A stretch of 20,256 nt of DNA from Acidobacteriota bacterium (GCA_021789565.1 JAJYJL010000019.1:1-20256); one strand, 5' to 3'. Positions 1 through 8,388 are shown, counted from the first letter of the stretch. Made by a program: numbers and translations. Notes: a model not told the origin generated them from the sequence alone.

Positions 1-1
1 G

Positions 2-589
2 ACCGATTCGGGCACCTTCGAGAGCGAGATCATCGAGCCTAACCGGCGGCGCTTTGGGCGAAACGGGAAGTCCTTTTCCCCGGAACGTTACGACCGGGGG
101 ATCCTTCGCTACGGAACGCTGGACCCGGCTTCGCACGACTACGACTCCCTGGCGGAATGGCATACCAACACTCAGTCCAACACGATTGACGTGAGGATTC
201 CCTGGGCGTTGCTGTATGTGACCGACCCTTCCACTCTTGAAATCCTGGTTGGCCTCGAAAAGGATGGAACGGTCAGGACGGCCCGGACTCCTGGCTTCAT
301 CCTGATGGCATTTTCCTACCGGCCCCAGCGGGAGCTCCGGATGCGTCCGATTATGGAGCAGGGCCATTCCATCGCGGATTCCCTGCCACCGCTTACGGGC
401 CCCCTGGTGATGCCTCCCAACGCCCTTCGAAAATACACCTGGGCTCCCTGGATCCGGCCACGATACGTCCTGCGGGAAAAGCGGTCATACGACATTCTTC
501 AAAAGGCGCTGCTGGCGCTGCCGAAAACACCCTTCAGGGACAATGCCCATGGCAGCGGGCGTGCGAGCGGCGCGGGCACGGGACCGTGA
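2..589 (+). CDS. C-terminal part of a large protein of unknown function (CBM9/DOMON-like end?)
   Basis: The reading frame is open from the window edge and ends in TGA at 587-589, giving 195 visible residues; the start lies upstream. No family is recognised with certainty. The stretch NTIDVRIPWALLYVTDPS (about visible residues 58-75) has the look of the last beta-strands of a CBM9/DOMON-like beta-sandwich, as I recall them at the ends of large envelope or polysaccharide-associated proteins; this is a weak resemblance. The last 40 residues are basic and then Gly/Ala/Ser-rich, probably disordered. It lies 56 nt upstream of the phosphatase-TPR gene on the same strand, so it may be the first visible member of the envelope module with the next two genes. 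The reading frame is well supported by length and codon usage; the function is unknown. Confidence 0.7.
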   Translation, partial: TDSGTFESEIIEPNRRRFGRNGKSFSPERYDRGILRYGTLDPASHDYDSLAEWHTNTQSNTIDVRIPWALLYVTDPSTLEILVGLEKDGTVRTARTPGFILMAFSYRPQRELRMRPIMEQGHSIADSLPPLTGPLVMPPNALRKYTWAPWIRPRYVLREKRSYDILQKALLALPKTPFRDNAHGSGRASGAGTGP

Positions 590-645
590 GCGTACACCTC
601 AATCCTAAAGAGGGAGAATTCCACAGCCGATAAACGTCATGAACC

Positions 646-1611
646 ATGAAGGTCCCAAAGTCCCGAAATCTACTCCTGATCGTAGCGTTGCTCCTGCTGG
701 GGGGTGGGATTGCAGGGTACTGGATTCTGTTGAGTCCGGGGAGCATCTGGGTGCGTTGGGCGCAGGCGGCTTTTCCCTCGTGCATTACAAGGATTACTTT
801 GGGACCTTATCCCAGCGCGAAGGAGTTGCGGAGCTTCAGGAAGAAGGGAGGCCAGTATGTTGTCAGCCTTCTCGATCCCCGTTTGCCGTATGAAAAACAA
901 CTGATTGAACGCGAAAAGGCGGAGGCCTCAAGGGACGGCTTGATCTTCAAGGATTTTCCCATGGCCAGCGTTTTTGATCATCGCATCTTTTCCGATTACC
1001 GCGAGGAGGAGCAGGAGGTGGTGGCTTATCTGAAGCAACTGGATGGCCCGGCGTATGTCCACTGCTACCTTGGCAAACACCGGGTGATTCACGTGCGGAA
1101 CGCGCTCGTCAGGGCAGGCGTGCCGGCCAGTTACTGGACCCCGAAGGGGAACGGAAAGGAATGCTGGGAGATGGTGACCCGGCTTGCGGATGGGCGAAAG
1201 GAATTTGCGAAGAAAAACTACGCCCAGGTGATTGCGATACTCGATCCCATCTCCGCCAGGGACGTGGATGTCGCCGCCTTGAGGGGGTGGGCCCATTACC
1301 ACCTGGGGTCGTATACCGAAGCGGCCGCTGACTTTAAGGCGGGACTAGAGGTGGACTCCGGGAACCCGCGCGATCTTGAAGGGCTGGGATATTGCTACCT
1401 TCAGCAGGGAAACCCCGTTATGGCTCAGCGTGCCTTCAACCGCGTGTTGAGTCGTGAACCGCAGAACGAAGGCGCGTTGATGGGGCAGGGGCTGGCATTT
1501 CTGGCTTTGCAGAACAGGCCCGCCGCTGCCGGGATTTTTCGTCAGGTCCTGACCATGGATCCCGGCAACGACGAAGCAAAAACCTCGCTCAGAAGGGCCG
1601 AGGGCGAATAG
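646..1611 (+). CDS. Membrane-anchored dual-specificity-phosphatase-like protein with C-terminal TPRs
   Basis: 321 residues. Residues 9-29 form one hydrophobic segment preceded by Lys/Arg, predicting an N-in anchor with the rest in the periplasm. Residues about 50-160 read as a cysteine-dependent phosphatase fold: the loop HCYLGKHR (His139-Cys140 ... Arg146) matches the HCX2GX2R signature, and Asp111 in VFDH is a candidate general acid. The residue after the arginine is Val147, whereas the family normally has Ser or Thr there. Residues about 180-321 hold three to four TPRs, e.g. ALRGWAHYHLGSYTEAAADF. The start is fixed: an in-frame TGA at 640-642 precedes the ATG. No good Shine-Dalgarno sits close to it; a GA-rich stretch at 607-617 is too far. 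It is probably co-transcribed with the TPR-barrel gene 43 nt downstream. Substrate unknown; catalytic activity not assured. Confidence 0.8.
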   Translation: MKVPKSRNLLLIVALLLLGGGIAGYWILLSPGSIWVRWAQAAFPSCITRITLGPYPSAKELRSFRKKGGQYVVSLLDPRLPYEKQLIEREKAEASRDGLIFKDFPMASVFDHRIFSDYREEEQEVVAYLKQLDGPAYVHCYLGKHRVIHVRNALVRAGVPASYWTPKGNGKECWEMVTRLADGRKEFAKKNYAQVIAILDPISARDVDVAALRGWAHYHLGSYTEAAADFKAGLEVDSGNPRDLEGLGYCYLQQGNPVMAQRAFNRVLSREPQNEGALMGQGLAFLALQNRPAAAGIFRQVLTMDPGNDEAKTSLRRAEGE

Positions 1612-1654
1612 CACAGCATCACGTGAGGCTGCATTTATCAACTGAGGAACTGGT

Positions 1655-4600
1655 ATGAAGGATTTCAATTTGAAGAGATCTCCGTATGTAATACCCGCCT
1701 TTACTGGGGGTCCCGGGCGACCGGGCTGTCGGGGGAAATGGCTGTGGGCGGTCCTGCTTTTCGTGCTCGCGTGTTGCGGCACAGGACTGGCCGTAGCGGG
1801 GCAGGGGCGGGACGGCGGGAAATCACAGAAACTTCCTGCTCTCGAGATCCTTGAGCGCGCGCACACTCAGTTCGCTCAGGGAGACTATGCCAGCGCACGC
1901 CGGAACTACCTGAAGGTTCTTCCCTCATTTCCCAACAATTTTGACATCCTCAGGGACCTTGGATACTGCTATTTCGTGGCCGGGCCGAGGGGCTACCAGG
2001 AAGCTGCCAGATATTATGTACGGGCCTATGAAATCAATCCGCGTTCAACCGAAGTTGTCGACAGGCTGTCCCAGTGCTACATGGGACTCAAGAAATATCA
2101 GGAATCGGCGGCTGTGGAGATGAATCTGGCCGGGCTGCCGGGCGCTCCCGCAGACGTCTGGAAAAGGGCGGCGGAGGCTTATGATGCGGCCGGCGATCGG
2201 GCGAACGCCCGCGAGGCGTATCTTGCCTACCTCCAACGGAAACCCGGCGACCTGCTTGCGCGATGTCATCTGGCGCGGCTGGATGGGCTGGACAAGAATT
2301 ACAGTGATGCCGCCCGCCAGTATCGAATGGCCCTTTCATCGAATCCGAACTTTATTCCGGCGCTGGTGGGAATGGCTCGGATCGACTCCTGGCAGGGCCA
2401 GCTTGACACGAGCCTTGAACTCTACAACCGGGTCCTACGGTTTGAACCCGATAACAGCGAGGCCCTGTCCGGCAAGGCCTTCGTGCTGCTTTGGCAGAAG
2501 CGCTACCGTCAGGCGCACGAACTTTTTGAGCGCCTTCACCGCCGTTTTCCAAAGGACGAAGAAGTCACCCGCGGTCTCAATGAAGCACAGCGCGGGATCG
2601 AGTCACAGGCATTTGCAGCCGCCGAGAAAAACGGCAGCGTATCAGAGCTGATGGACTACTATCGGCAACAGGCGGAGAAGGATCCGAAGGATGTTGAGAC
2701 CTTGAAGGCTCTGACCTCCTTCAGTGCAGACGCCCGGAATTGCAGCCAGAGCGCCGACTTTGGCAGGAAGGCAATGGAGGCTTCGAACGGAGCCCCTGCT
2801 GTTCAACTCGCCCTGGCCCGGTCGCTGCGGCTCTGCGGGAAGTATCCGCAAGCGGTTTCCTATTACCGGCAGTATCTCGAGTCGCATCCGGACTCGAAAG
2901 GCGTCCTGTATGAACTGGGCGACACGCTGCGCCTCGCCCGCCGCTTCCCGGAATCGCTTCAGGTTTTTAGAAGGCTGGTTCAATCAGACCCCGCGGACGC
3001 CGGCGCGCAGGTTGGACTGGGCCGGTCGCTGGCGGCCACCGGCAGTTATGACGAGGCCCTCGCTTGCTTCAACCAGGCGCTTGAAAAGGACCCTGGCAAT
3101 TACGACGCAATGCAGGGCAAGGCATACGTTTTGTTCTGGAAGGGTAACGATGCCGGGGCGCAGACCATCTTTGAGGCGCTGGAGAAAACGAACCCCGGCG
3201 ATCAGCAAAATCCCAGGGCCCTCAAAGACATTGCCCGGGCGGAAGAGACTGCTCACTGGAATGCCTTGCGGCCTGCGGCCGACGCCTCGCCTCGGTTGTG
3301 GATTGATTTCTACAGGAAGCGGCTTGAAACTGACCCGAAGGACCTCCAGGCCCTGAAGGGGCTCGCCTACCAGGAGTCACAGTTGAACCATGAACAAGCC
3401 GCTATTGGGGATTACCGGCACGTTCTTCAAGTTTATCCGGACGACAGGGATTCGAAGCTCGAACTGGCCCGCCTGCTCAGCCTTGACCATCAGTACGCCG
3501 CGGCTATCGACCTTTATCGCCAGACGCTTCAGCAGGATCCTGAAAATACCAGCGTCCAGAGCAGCCTGGCCCGTGTTTATGTCTGGTCCGGCCAGACCCG
3601 GGAAGCATTGAACCTTTATGCCCATTTACTGGACAAGGACCCCTCAAACACCAGTTACCTGCTTGCAGCCGCGCTGATAGATACGAAGTTGAATGACTAC
3701 TACGCGGCCCGGATGAAGCTCAGCGCGTTGCTGGCCCTGGACCCTGCGAATCGCGACGCCCGACTGGAACTGGCGCGCCTGAACACCCACCAGCGGAAAT
3801 ATGACGCGGCGCTGAAGGATTATCACCTTCTGCTGAAGCGCAACCCGCAGGATCCTGCGGCATTGCTGGGCAAGGCTCGCATCTCTTTCTACCAGGGGCA
3901 CCTGTCGGAGGCCAGGACAGCGGCAACAGAGGCGGTTGAGAAGCAGCCGAACAACTTCTCCTCGGTCTTCCTGCTGGCCAGCATCGAGCACGCACAGCAC
4001 CACCGCCGCGAGACGCTGAACCTTTTGAAGCAGGCGGAAAGGCTGAGTCCAGGCGACGCCCAGGTGGCTTCTCTACGCAACCGGACGCTCTCTGAAACGC
4101 GGGTGACACTGACCACGACGGTGGCCTATACGCGTGAAATCGGACCGCCCAGCCAGGCGAACGGCCGGACCGGCCTCCCAAACGAAGACCTTCGGATGTA
4201 TACCTATGGAACCACAGTTGGAATGAACTTGTTCCCCGCAACAAACTCCTACTTCTCCTTCACTTCCGCCCCCGCCGACAGTCCCCCCGGCCCGTTACGC
4301 GACAGCTTTGGCAATCAGGTCCCGACTGGGATCACCGGGGCCACGGCCCCTTACGGCTTTCTTTACCGCCAGTCGACGCGTTTCGGCCGCTGGCTCACCA
4401 TCCGTGGGGGCGCGGGGTTTACCCGTTTTGGATCCGGCGAGATGGTCCCCATCCCCGGCCAGACCAGTCTTATCCAGGGAGCGGGACAACGTCCTGTGGG
4501 GCTTGCCGGAGTGAGCTTCGGCCTCAGCCACGGACTTAGCCTCGACCTGGACGCGACGAAATCGGCGATTACCTATACGCCGGTTTCCACGCGGCTGGGG

Positions 4601-5164
4601 GTGATTCGGGACCGCCTGCAGAGCCGTCTCAACTTCTTTTTCAATCCGCAGACAAGCCTGCACGTGGCCTACTGGTACGGCCGATTTACGTCCGAGGATT
4701 ACCCCCACACGGTGGTGGTGAACGGAGTTTCACAGAGCGTCGTTATGGCCGATCATGACCATGGGACCGGGGGGACGATTGTTTTCAACAGGCAGGTGAT
4801 GCACTCCTACAGATTTTCGATGGATCTGGGTTATGAGGGCTTGATCGATGGTTTTGCAGGCCCGGGCCAGAATGTTTTTATGGGATTTTTCAACCCCAGC
4901 TTTTACCAGCGCCACGAATTTGTTCCCCGCATCTATGGATCGCTGTGGGGGCCTCTGGGTTACGACCTGAGCGGGGGGATCGGCGTCCAGCAAACAGGCC
5001 GCGGGGCCGCCTTGACAAACGCCTGGATGGTCAGCCCTAACATTTCGGTTCGGGTCAGCAGGCACTTGAGCCTGATCTTTGGATACACTCATTACAACAC
5101 AGCGCAGATTCTGGGCCCGCTTCGGGGGAATGAAGTGAGGTTTGGAACCCACTGGCAGTATTGA
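1655..5164 (+). CDS. TPR-repeat outer-membrane beta-barrel protein (BcsC/PelB-like architecture)
   Basis: 1169 residues. A hydrophobic stretch at residues 29-48 (WLWAVLLFVLACCG...) after a basic n-region acts as a signal peptide, with possible cleavage near AVAG. Residues about 58-810 are tandem TPRs with the usual W/L-G-Y-A-P spacing, e.g. ALVGMARIDSWQGQLDTSLE. From about residue 818 the sequence changes to alternating polar/hydrophobic strands with aromatic girdles and runs about 350 residues to a terminal Tyr (RFGTHWQY), as expected for a BAM-inserted barrel. TPR scaffold plus C-terminal barrel is the arrangement of BcsC and PelB, which export exopolysaccharides; export of a glycan here is inference, since no synthase is visible. 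The start has GAGGA at 1644-1648, 6 nt before the ATG. TPR modules around residues 272 and 487 look duplicated. The gene ends 33 nt before a convergent SDR gene. Confidence 0.85.
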   Translation: MKDFNLKRSPYVIPAFTGGPGRPGCRGKWLWAVLLFVLACCGTGLAVAGQGRDGGKSQKLPALEILERAHTQFAQGDYASARRNYLKVLPSFPNNFDILRDLGYCYFVAGPRGYQEAARYYVRAYEINPRSTEVVDRLSQCYMGLKKYQESAAVEMNLAGLPGAPADVWKRAAEAYDAAGDRANAREAYLAYLQRKPGDLLARCHLARLDGLDKNYSDAARQYRMALSSNPNFIPALVGMARIDSWQGQLDTSLELYNRVLRFEPDNSEALSGKAFVLLWQKRYRQAHELFERLHRRFPKDEEVTRGLNEAQRGIESQAFAAAEKNGSVSELMDYYRQQAEKDPKDVETLKALTSFSADARNCSQSADFGRKAMEASNGAPAVQLALARSLRLCGKYPQAVSYYRQYLESHPDSKGVLYELGDTLRLARRFPESLQVFRRLVQSDPADAGAQVGLGRSLAATGSYDEALACFNQALEKDPGNYDAMQGKAYVLFWKGNDAGAQTIFEALEKTNPGDQQNPRALKDIARAEETAHWNALRPAADASPRLWIDFYRKRLETDPKDLQALKGLAYQESQLNHEQAAIGDYRHVLQVYPDDRDSKLELARLLSLDHQYAAAIDLYRQTLQQDPENTSVQSSLARVYVWSGQTREALNLYAHLLDKDPSNTSYLLAAALIDTKLNDYYAARMKLSALLALDPANRDARLELARLNTHQRKYDAALKDYHLLLKRNPQDPAALLGKARISFYQGHLSEARTAATEAVEKQPNNFSSVFLLASIEHAQHHRRETLNLLKQAERLSPGDAQVASLRNRTLSETRVTLTTTVAYTREIGPPSQANGRTGLPNEDLRMYTYGTTVGMNLFPATNSYFSFTSAPADSPPGPLRDSFGNQVPTGITGATAPYGFLYRQSTRFGRWLTIRGGAGFTRFGSGEMVPIPGQTSLIQGAGQRPVGLAGVSFGLSHGLSLDLDATKSAITYTPVSTRLGVIRDRLQSRLNFFFNPQTSLHVAYWYGRFTSEDYPHTVVVNGVSQSVVMADHDHGTGGTIVFNRQVMHSYRFSMDLGYEGLIDGFAGPGQNVFMGFFNPSFYQRHEFVPRIYGSLWGPLGYDLSGGIGVQQTGRGAALTNAWMVSPNISVRVSRHLSLIFGYTHYNTAQILGPLRGNEVRFGTHWQY

Positions 5165-5197
5165 GCGGCATCCCTTTCGCCTGACGTGGTGCCGGAA

Positions 5198-5977
5198 TTA
5201 CTCTCCGATGCCCTGGGCCAGAAATCCTCCATCAACAGGGATGGTTGCACCGGTAACGAAGCTTGCGCTTTCTGAGGCCAGAAAGATGGCCGCGCCTTTG
5301 ATTTCCTCCACATGGCCAAAGCGCTTCATCGGCGTATGGGCAAAGATGGACGCCTTCCGTTCAGGCCGGTTGAGGATGTCGCGGTTGAGATCGGTTTCAA
5401 AGACTCCCGGAGCGATGGCGTTGACAGTGATGTTGTACTTGGCCCACTCCGCCGCCAGGCAGCGCGTGATTTGAAGCACTCCGCCCTTGCTGGCCGCATA
5501 AGGCGCGACCTCATGCGCGCTGACGAAAGAGGTGATCGAGGCGATATTGATGATGTGTCCGCTTTGCTGCTGTTTCATCACCCGGCCAACCATCTGGCAA
5601 GTGTTCCAGACGCCTTTCAGATTAATTTCCATGATCTGATTCCACAAGCTGTCTTCAACTTCAAACGACGGGACCCGCTTGGTTATTCCCGCGGAGTTGG
5701 CCAGGATGTCGATGCGCCCCATCTCTTTAAGCATCCTGTCGATCACTGCCTGGATCTGCGCCCTGTCCGTCACATCCCCCGTTATCTCAAAGGTTTTTCT
5801 TCCGGTGGCCTTGATTTCCCGTGCGGCTCTCCGGGTTTTCTCAGCCACGCGGCCCACCGCGACCACGTCGGCGCCGGCTTCCGCGAATCCGACAGCGATG
5901 GCCTTGCCCAGCCCGCTGGTTCCCCCGAAAACCAGAGCGCGTTTTCCCTCTAGACTCAGCCCGTTGTAAGTAGGCAA
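5198..5977 (-). CDS. SDR-family oxidoreductase (gluconate 5-dehydrogenase/KduD-like)
   Basis: 259 residues if started at TTG 5977. This is a classical short-chain dehydrogenase: Rossmann glycine motif GGTSGLG at 18-24, NSAG at 94-97 (usually NNAG), catalytic Asn119-Ser147-Tyr160-Lys164 (YAASK), and a C-terminal TGATIPVDGG typical of the family. Arg43 just after beta-2 (VAVGR) suggests NADP(H), by inference. The sequence resembles gluconate 5-dehydrogenase and 2-deoxy-D-gluconate 3-dehydrogenase (KduD) enzymes, but SDR substrates cannot be read from sequence. The frame is open to an ATG at 6106, but that would add 43 unusual residues. TTG at 5977 has GGAAAGGA a few nt upstream, gives a normal SDR length, and lies downstream of a plausible promoter at 6002-6030. 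It is divergent from the mannonate-type SDR, suggesting a shared sugar-acid role. Confidence 0.85.
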   Translation of the reverse strand: MPTYNGLSLEGKRALVFGGTSGLGKAIAVGFAEAGADVVAVGRVAEKTRRAAREIKATGRKTFEITGDVTDRAQIQAVIDRMLKEMGRIDILANSAGITKRVPSFEVEDSLWNQIMEINLKGVWNTCQMVGRVMKQQQSGHIINIASITSFVSAHEVAPYAASKGGVLQITRCLAAEWAKYNITVNAIAPGVFETDLNRDILNRPERKASIFAHTPMKRFGHVEEIKGAAIFLASESASFVTGATIPVDGGFLAQGIGE

Positions 5978-6214
5978 ACGAGTTCCTTTCCAAAGCTGGA
6001 GGTAAAAGTGCCATCCTATCATCTGGTCAAAAGCCCCCCCAACAGGCAGGAGCGCCTCTCTTGCGCCATTGCTTGCGTGAGTGTTAGGCTTCCTTTTTAC
6101 TGACACCCGTGACGAGGCTTGGCGGGCGCTGGGTTCACTTGCAATGTGGGTCTACGCAAAGACACGAGCGCCCTCATTTCAACTTCCGGATAGCTGATGG
6201 GAGGTTATACCTGA
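5978..6214. promoter_or_regulatory. Divergent intergenic region between the two SDR genes
   Basis: 237 bp separate the two divergent starts and should hold both promoters and any operator. Visible elements are the minus-strand promoter candidate at 6002-6030, a direct repeat of CTTGCG at 6060-6065 and 6072-6077 (12 bp apart), and an inverted pair GGGCGCT (6124-6130) / AGCGCCC (6067 positions later in the arm at 6167-6173) with 36 bp between. The ribosome site GGGAGG (6199-6204) serves the plus-strand ATG at 6215. No regulator gene is adjacent, so no family of operator is assigned. Confidence 0.4.
6002..6030 (-). promoter_or_regulatory. Candidate sigma70 promoter for the minus-strand SDR gene
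   Basis: On the minus strand, TTGACC (6030-6025, five of six bases of the -35 consensus) is followed after exactly 17 bp by TTTTAC (6007-6002, three of six bases of the -10). Transcription would begin near 5995 and give a leader of about 20 nt carrying the GGAAAGGA ribosome site for the TTG start at 5977. This would exclude the ATG at 6106 as the start. The match is moderate and unproven. Confidence 0.35.
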
Positions 6215-7048
6215 ATGGAATTGGAACAACTGACTCGAATGTATGATTTTACAGGGCGAACGGTTGCCATCACCGGTGGAGCGGGGGTCCTGGGAGGCGA
6301 GATCGCGCAGGCGCTGGCGGGATGCGGAGCCAACGTGGCCATACTGGACCTGAACCTCGATCCCGCCAAGGACATCCTGGAAAAGCTGGGCCCGCGCGCA
6401 AGCCAGGTGATGACGGTGAAAACCAACGTTCTGGACGTGGAAAGCCTGCGCCAGGCCTCAGAGGCTGTCCTGGAGAAGTTCGGCGCGATTGATTGCCTGG
6501 TGAATGCCGCCGGAGGGAACAAGCCCCAGGCAACGACCAGCGCCGACCTTACTTTTTTCAACCTGCCGGCTGACGCCCTGCGATGGGTCTTCGATCTCAA
6601 CATCATCGGGACCGTCCTTCCCTCGCAGGTGTTCGGCAAGATCATGGCAGATAAAGGCGAGGGAACCATCCTCAACATTTCATCCATGAACGCTTTTCGG
6701 CCTCTCACCCGCATCCCGGCCTACTCGGCAGCGAAAGCCGGGGTCAGCAACTTTACTCAGTGGCTGGCGGTACACCTGGCGCAGCTCTATTCCCCGAAGA
6801 TTCGCGTCAACGCCATCGCGCCGGGTTTCTTTATGACCCAGCAGAACAGGTTCCTGCTGACCGATGAGAAGTCGGGCGAATTGACCGCGCGCGGCAAATC
6901 GATCATCGACCACACACCGATGGCCCGTTTCGGAAATCCGCAGGACCTGTTCGGGGCCGTGCTGTGGCTGCTTTCGCCGGCGTCGGCTTTTGTGACCGGG
7001 GTTATTGTGCCGATCGACGGTGGTTTTTCAGCGTATAGTGGAGTTTAG
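6215..7048 (+). CDS. SDR-family D-mannonate oxidoreductase (fructuronate reductase type)
   Basis: 277 residues. SDR with glycine motif TGGAGVLG (20-27), Asp45 at the end of beta-2 (AILDLN, favouring NAD(H)), NAAGG (97-101), and catalytic Asn129-Ser157-Tyr170-Lys174 (YSAAK). An insert of about 10 residues after NAAGGNKPQAT, the SSMNAFRPLTRIPAYS stretch, and the APGFFMTQQNRFLL loop match the mannonate-reductase SDR group (cd08935-like, the Bacillus YjmF/UxuB type), which interconverts D-mannonate and D-fructuronate in hexuronate breakdown. Family recognition is from memory of these motifs. The ATG at 6215 has GGGAGG 10 nt upstream. The LarA-type gene follows after 65 nt on the same strand, and a UxaE-like gene lies beyond it, which supports a hexuronate/aldonate role. 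An unrelated 3-keto-sugar reductase role cannot be excluded. Confidence 0.75.
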   Translation: MELEQLTRMYDFTGRTVAITGGAGVLGGEIAQALAGCGANVAILDLNLDPAKDILEKLGPRASQVMTVKTNVLDVESLRQASEAVLEKFGAIDCLVNAAGGNKPQATTSADLTFFNLPADALRWVFDLNIIGTVLPSQVFGKIMADKGEGTILNISSMNAFRPLTRIPAYSAAKAGVSNFTQWLAVHLAQLYSPKIRVNAIAPGFFMTQQNRFLLTDEKSGELTARGKSIIDHTPMARFGNPQDLFGAVLWLLSPASAFVTGVIVPIDGGFSAYSGV

Positions 7049-7100
7049 GGGCACCGGAGCTGAAAATCAGAAGTGCCGCCAGGCAATAAAGGACGTTTGT

Positions 7101-7107
7101 AAGGAGG
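7101..7107 (+). promoter_or_regulatory. Strong ribosome binding site of the LarA-type gene
   Basis: AAGGAGG, a full anti-Shine-Dalgarno match, sits 6 nt before the ATG at 7114. It fixes that start and implies strong translation of the downstream gene within the two-gene transcript. Confidence 0.8.
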
Positions 7108-7113
7108 CAACCA

Positions 7114-8388
7114 ATGGCCATTGGACTAGGATTTGCGGACCGCCACCTGACCAGCAAAGAAATCGGCCAGACTGTTCACGAGGGGTTAAGCACGCTGGCC
7201 GTTGACGGCAAAAGTGTGCTGATCATCATCCCGGATGGGACCCGCACCATGCCCATGCCGCTGATGTTCGATCTGTTTGAGCGGGAGCTTTCCTCGCGAG
7301 TTGGGAAGCTCGATTACCTGGTGGCGCTTGGTACGCATCCCATGATGGACGACGAGCACCTCGGCAAGCTGGTGGGGCGGAAGGTTGTGGACGGGAAGGC
7401 CGGCAAGAGCAACATCATTAATCACCATTGGGAAAAGCCGGAAACCTTTGCGACGCTTGGCGTGATTCCAGCAAAGGAAATAGGCGAGATCACGGGTGGC
7501 GTGCTGGAAAAGGAAATTCCTGTCCGGTTGAACAAGCTGATTCTGGACTATGACCAGATCATCATCTGCGGGCCGGTTTTCCCGCACGAGGTTGTCGGCT
7601 TCTCCGGCGGCAACAAGTATTTCTTCCCGGGTATCGGCGGGTCGGAAATCATCAACCAGACCCACTGGACCGGGGCGCTGATGACCAACTACAAGATTAT
7701 CGGCGCCGGCTATACACCGGTGCGGGCCATCATTGACCGGGCTGCCGGTATGATTGACCGGCCCGTGGCGTGCTTCGCGCTGGTGGTTACGCACGGTGGC
7801 GTTGAGGGGTTGTACTTTGGTTCGGCGCAGGAGGCGTGGAAGGCTGCTTCCGCCCTTTCAGCCCGCAAGCACATCATCTATGTGAAGAAGCCCTTCCGGC
7901 GCGTCCTGTCCGTGATGCCGACGCTCTACGACGACCTGTGGACCGGCGCGAAAGGGATGTACAAAATGGAACCGGCCGTGGCTGACGGCGGGGAAGTGGT
8001 GATCTATGCGCCGCACATCACCGAGGTCAGCTACACGCACGGCAGCATCATCGAAGAGATCGGCTACCACTGCCGCGATTATTTCCTGGCGCAGTGGGAC
8101 AAGTTCAAGGATTACCCCGGCGGCGTGCTGGCGCACTTGACCCACGTCAAGGGACTGGGCACGTATGATGCGGCCACCGGCAAGGAGACGCCGCGAATAC
8201 AGGTGACACTGGCGACGGGAATTTCCAAAGAACGTTGCCAGCGCATCAACCTCGGTTACCTTGATCCTGCAAGCGTCAACATGGAAGAATGGAAAGACCG
8301 TGAGGACGAGGGCATCCTGCTGGTCCCGCGCGCCGGCGAGATGCTCTATCGCGTCCAGGAAAGCGCCTCAAAAGCCGCCCAGGGCTGA
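7114..8388 (+). CDS. larA: LarA-family nickel-pincer racemase/epimerase homologue (lactate racemase domain protein)
   Basis: 424 residues, the normal length for LarA. Expected landmarks are present: DGTRTMP (41-47, the D-x-T-R motif of the substrate pocket), GTH with His75, and FPHEVVGFSGGNKYFFPG. His158, Lys168 and His184 repeat the spacing (+10, +16) of His174, Lys184 and His200 of the Lactiplantibacillus enzyme, which hold the nickel pincer nucleotide; Lys168 would form the thioamide/thioester link. The protein is therefore likely catalytic and would depend on LarB, LarC and LarE, none of which is in the window. LarA homologues act on several 2-hydroxyacids, and I recall a D-gluconate 2-epimerase among them. 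Beside a mannonate-type oxidoreductase, an aldonate C2-epimerase (gluconate/mannonate) is a reasonable inference, lactate racemase less so. The stop lies 13 bp from the convergent gene's stop. Confidence 0.85.
   Translation: MAIGLGFADRHLTSKEIGQTVHEGLSTLAVDGKSVLIIIPDGTRTMPMPLMFDLFERELSSRVGKLDYLVALGTHPMMDDEHLGKLVGRKVVDGKAGKSNIINHHWEKPETFATLGVIPAKEIGEITGGVLEKEIPVRLNKLILDYDQIIICGPVFPHEVVGFSGGNKYFFPGIGGSEIINQTHWTGALMTNYKIIGAGYTPVRAIIDRAAGMIDRPVACFALVVTHGGVEGLYFGSAQEAWKAASALSARKHIIYVKKPFRRVLSVMPTLYDDLWTGAKGMYKMEPAVADGGEVVIYAPHITEVSYTHGSIIEEIGYHCRDYFLAQWDKFKDYPGGVLAHLTHVKGLGTYDAATGKETPRIQVTLATGISKERCQRINLGYLDPASVNMEEWKDREDEGILLVPRAGEMLYRVQESASKAAQG

Noticed and set aside
5167..5192. CGGCA/TGCCG inverted repeat between the TPR-barrel and SDR stops as a terminator
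   Set aside because: Only 5 bp with a loop of more than 15 nt and no U-tract.
5312..5953. Plus-strand ORF of 213 codons opposite the minus-strand SDR
   Set aside because: Antisense shadow of an SDR with all catalytic motifs; no ribosome site or recognisable product.
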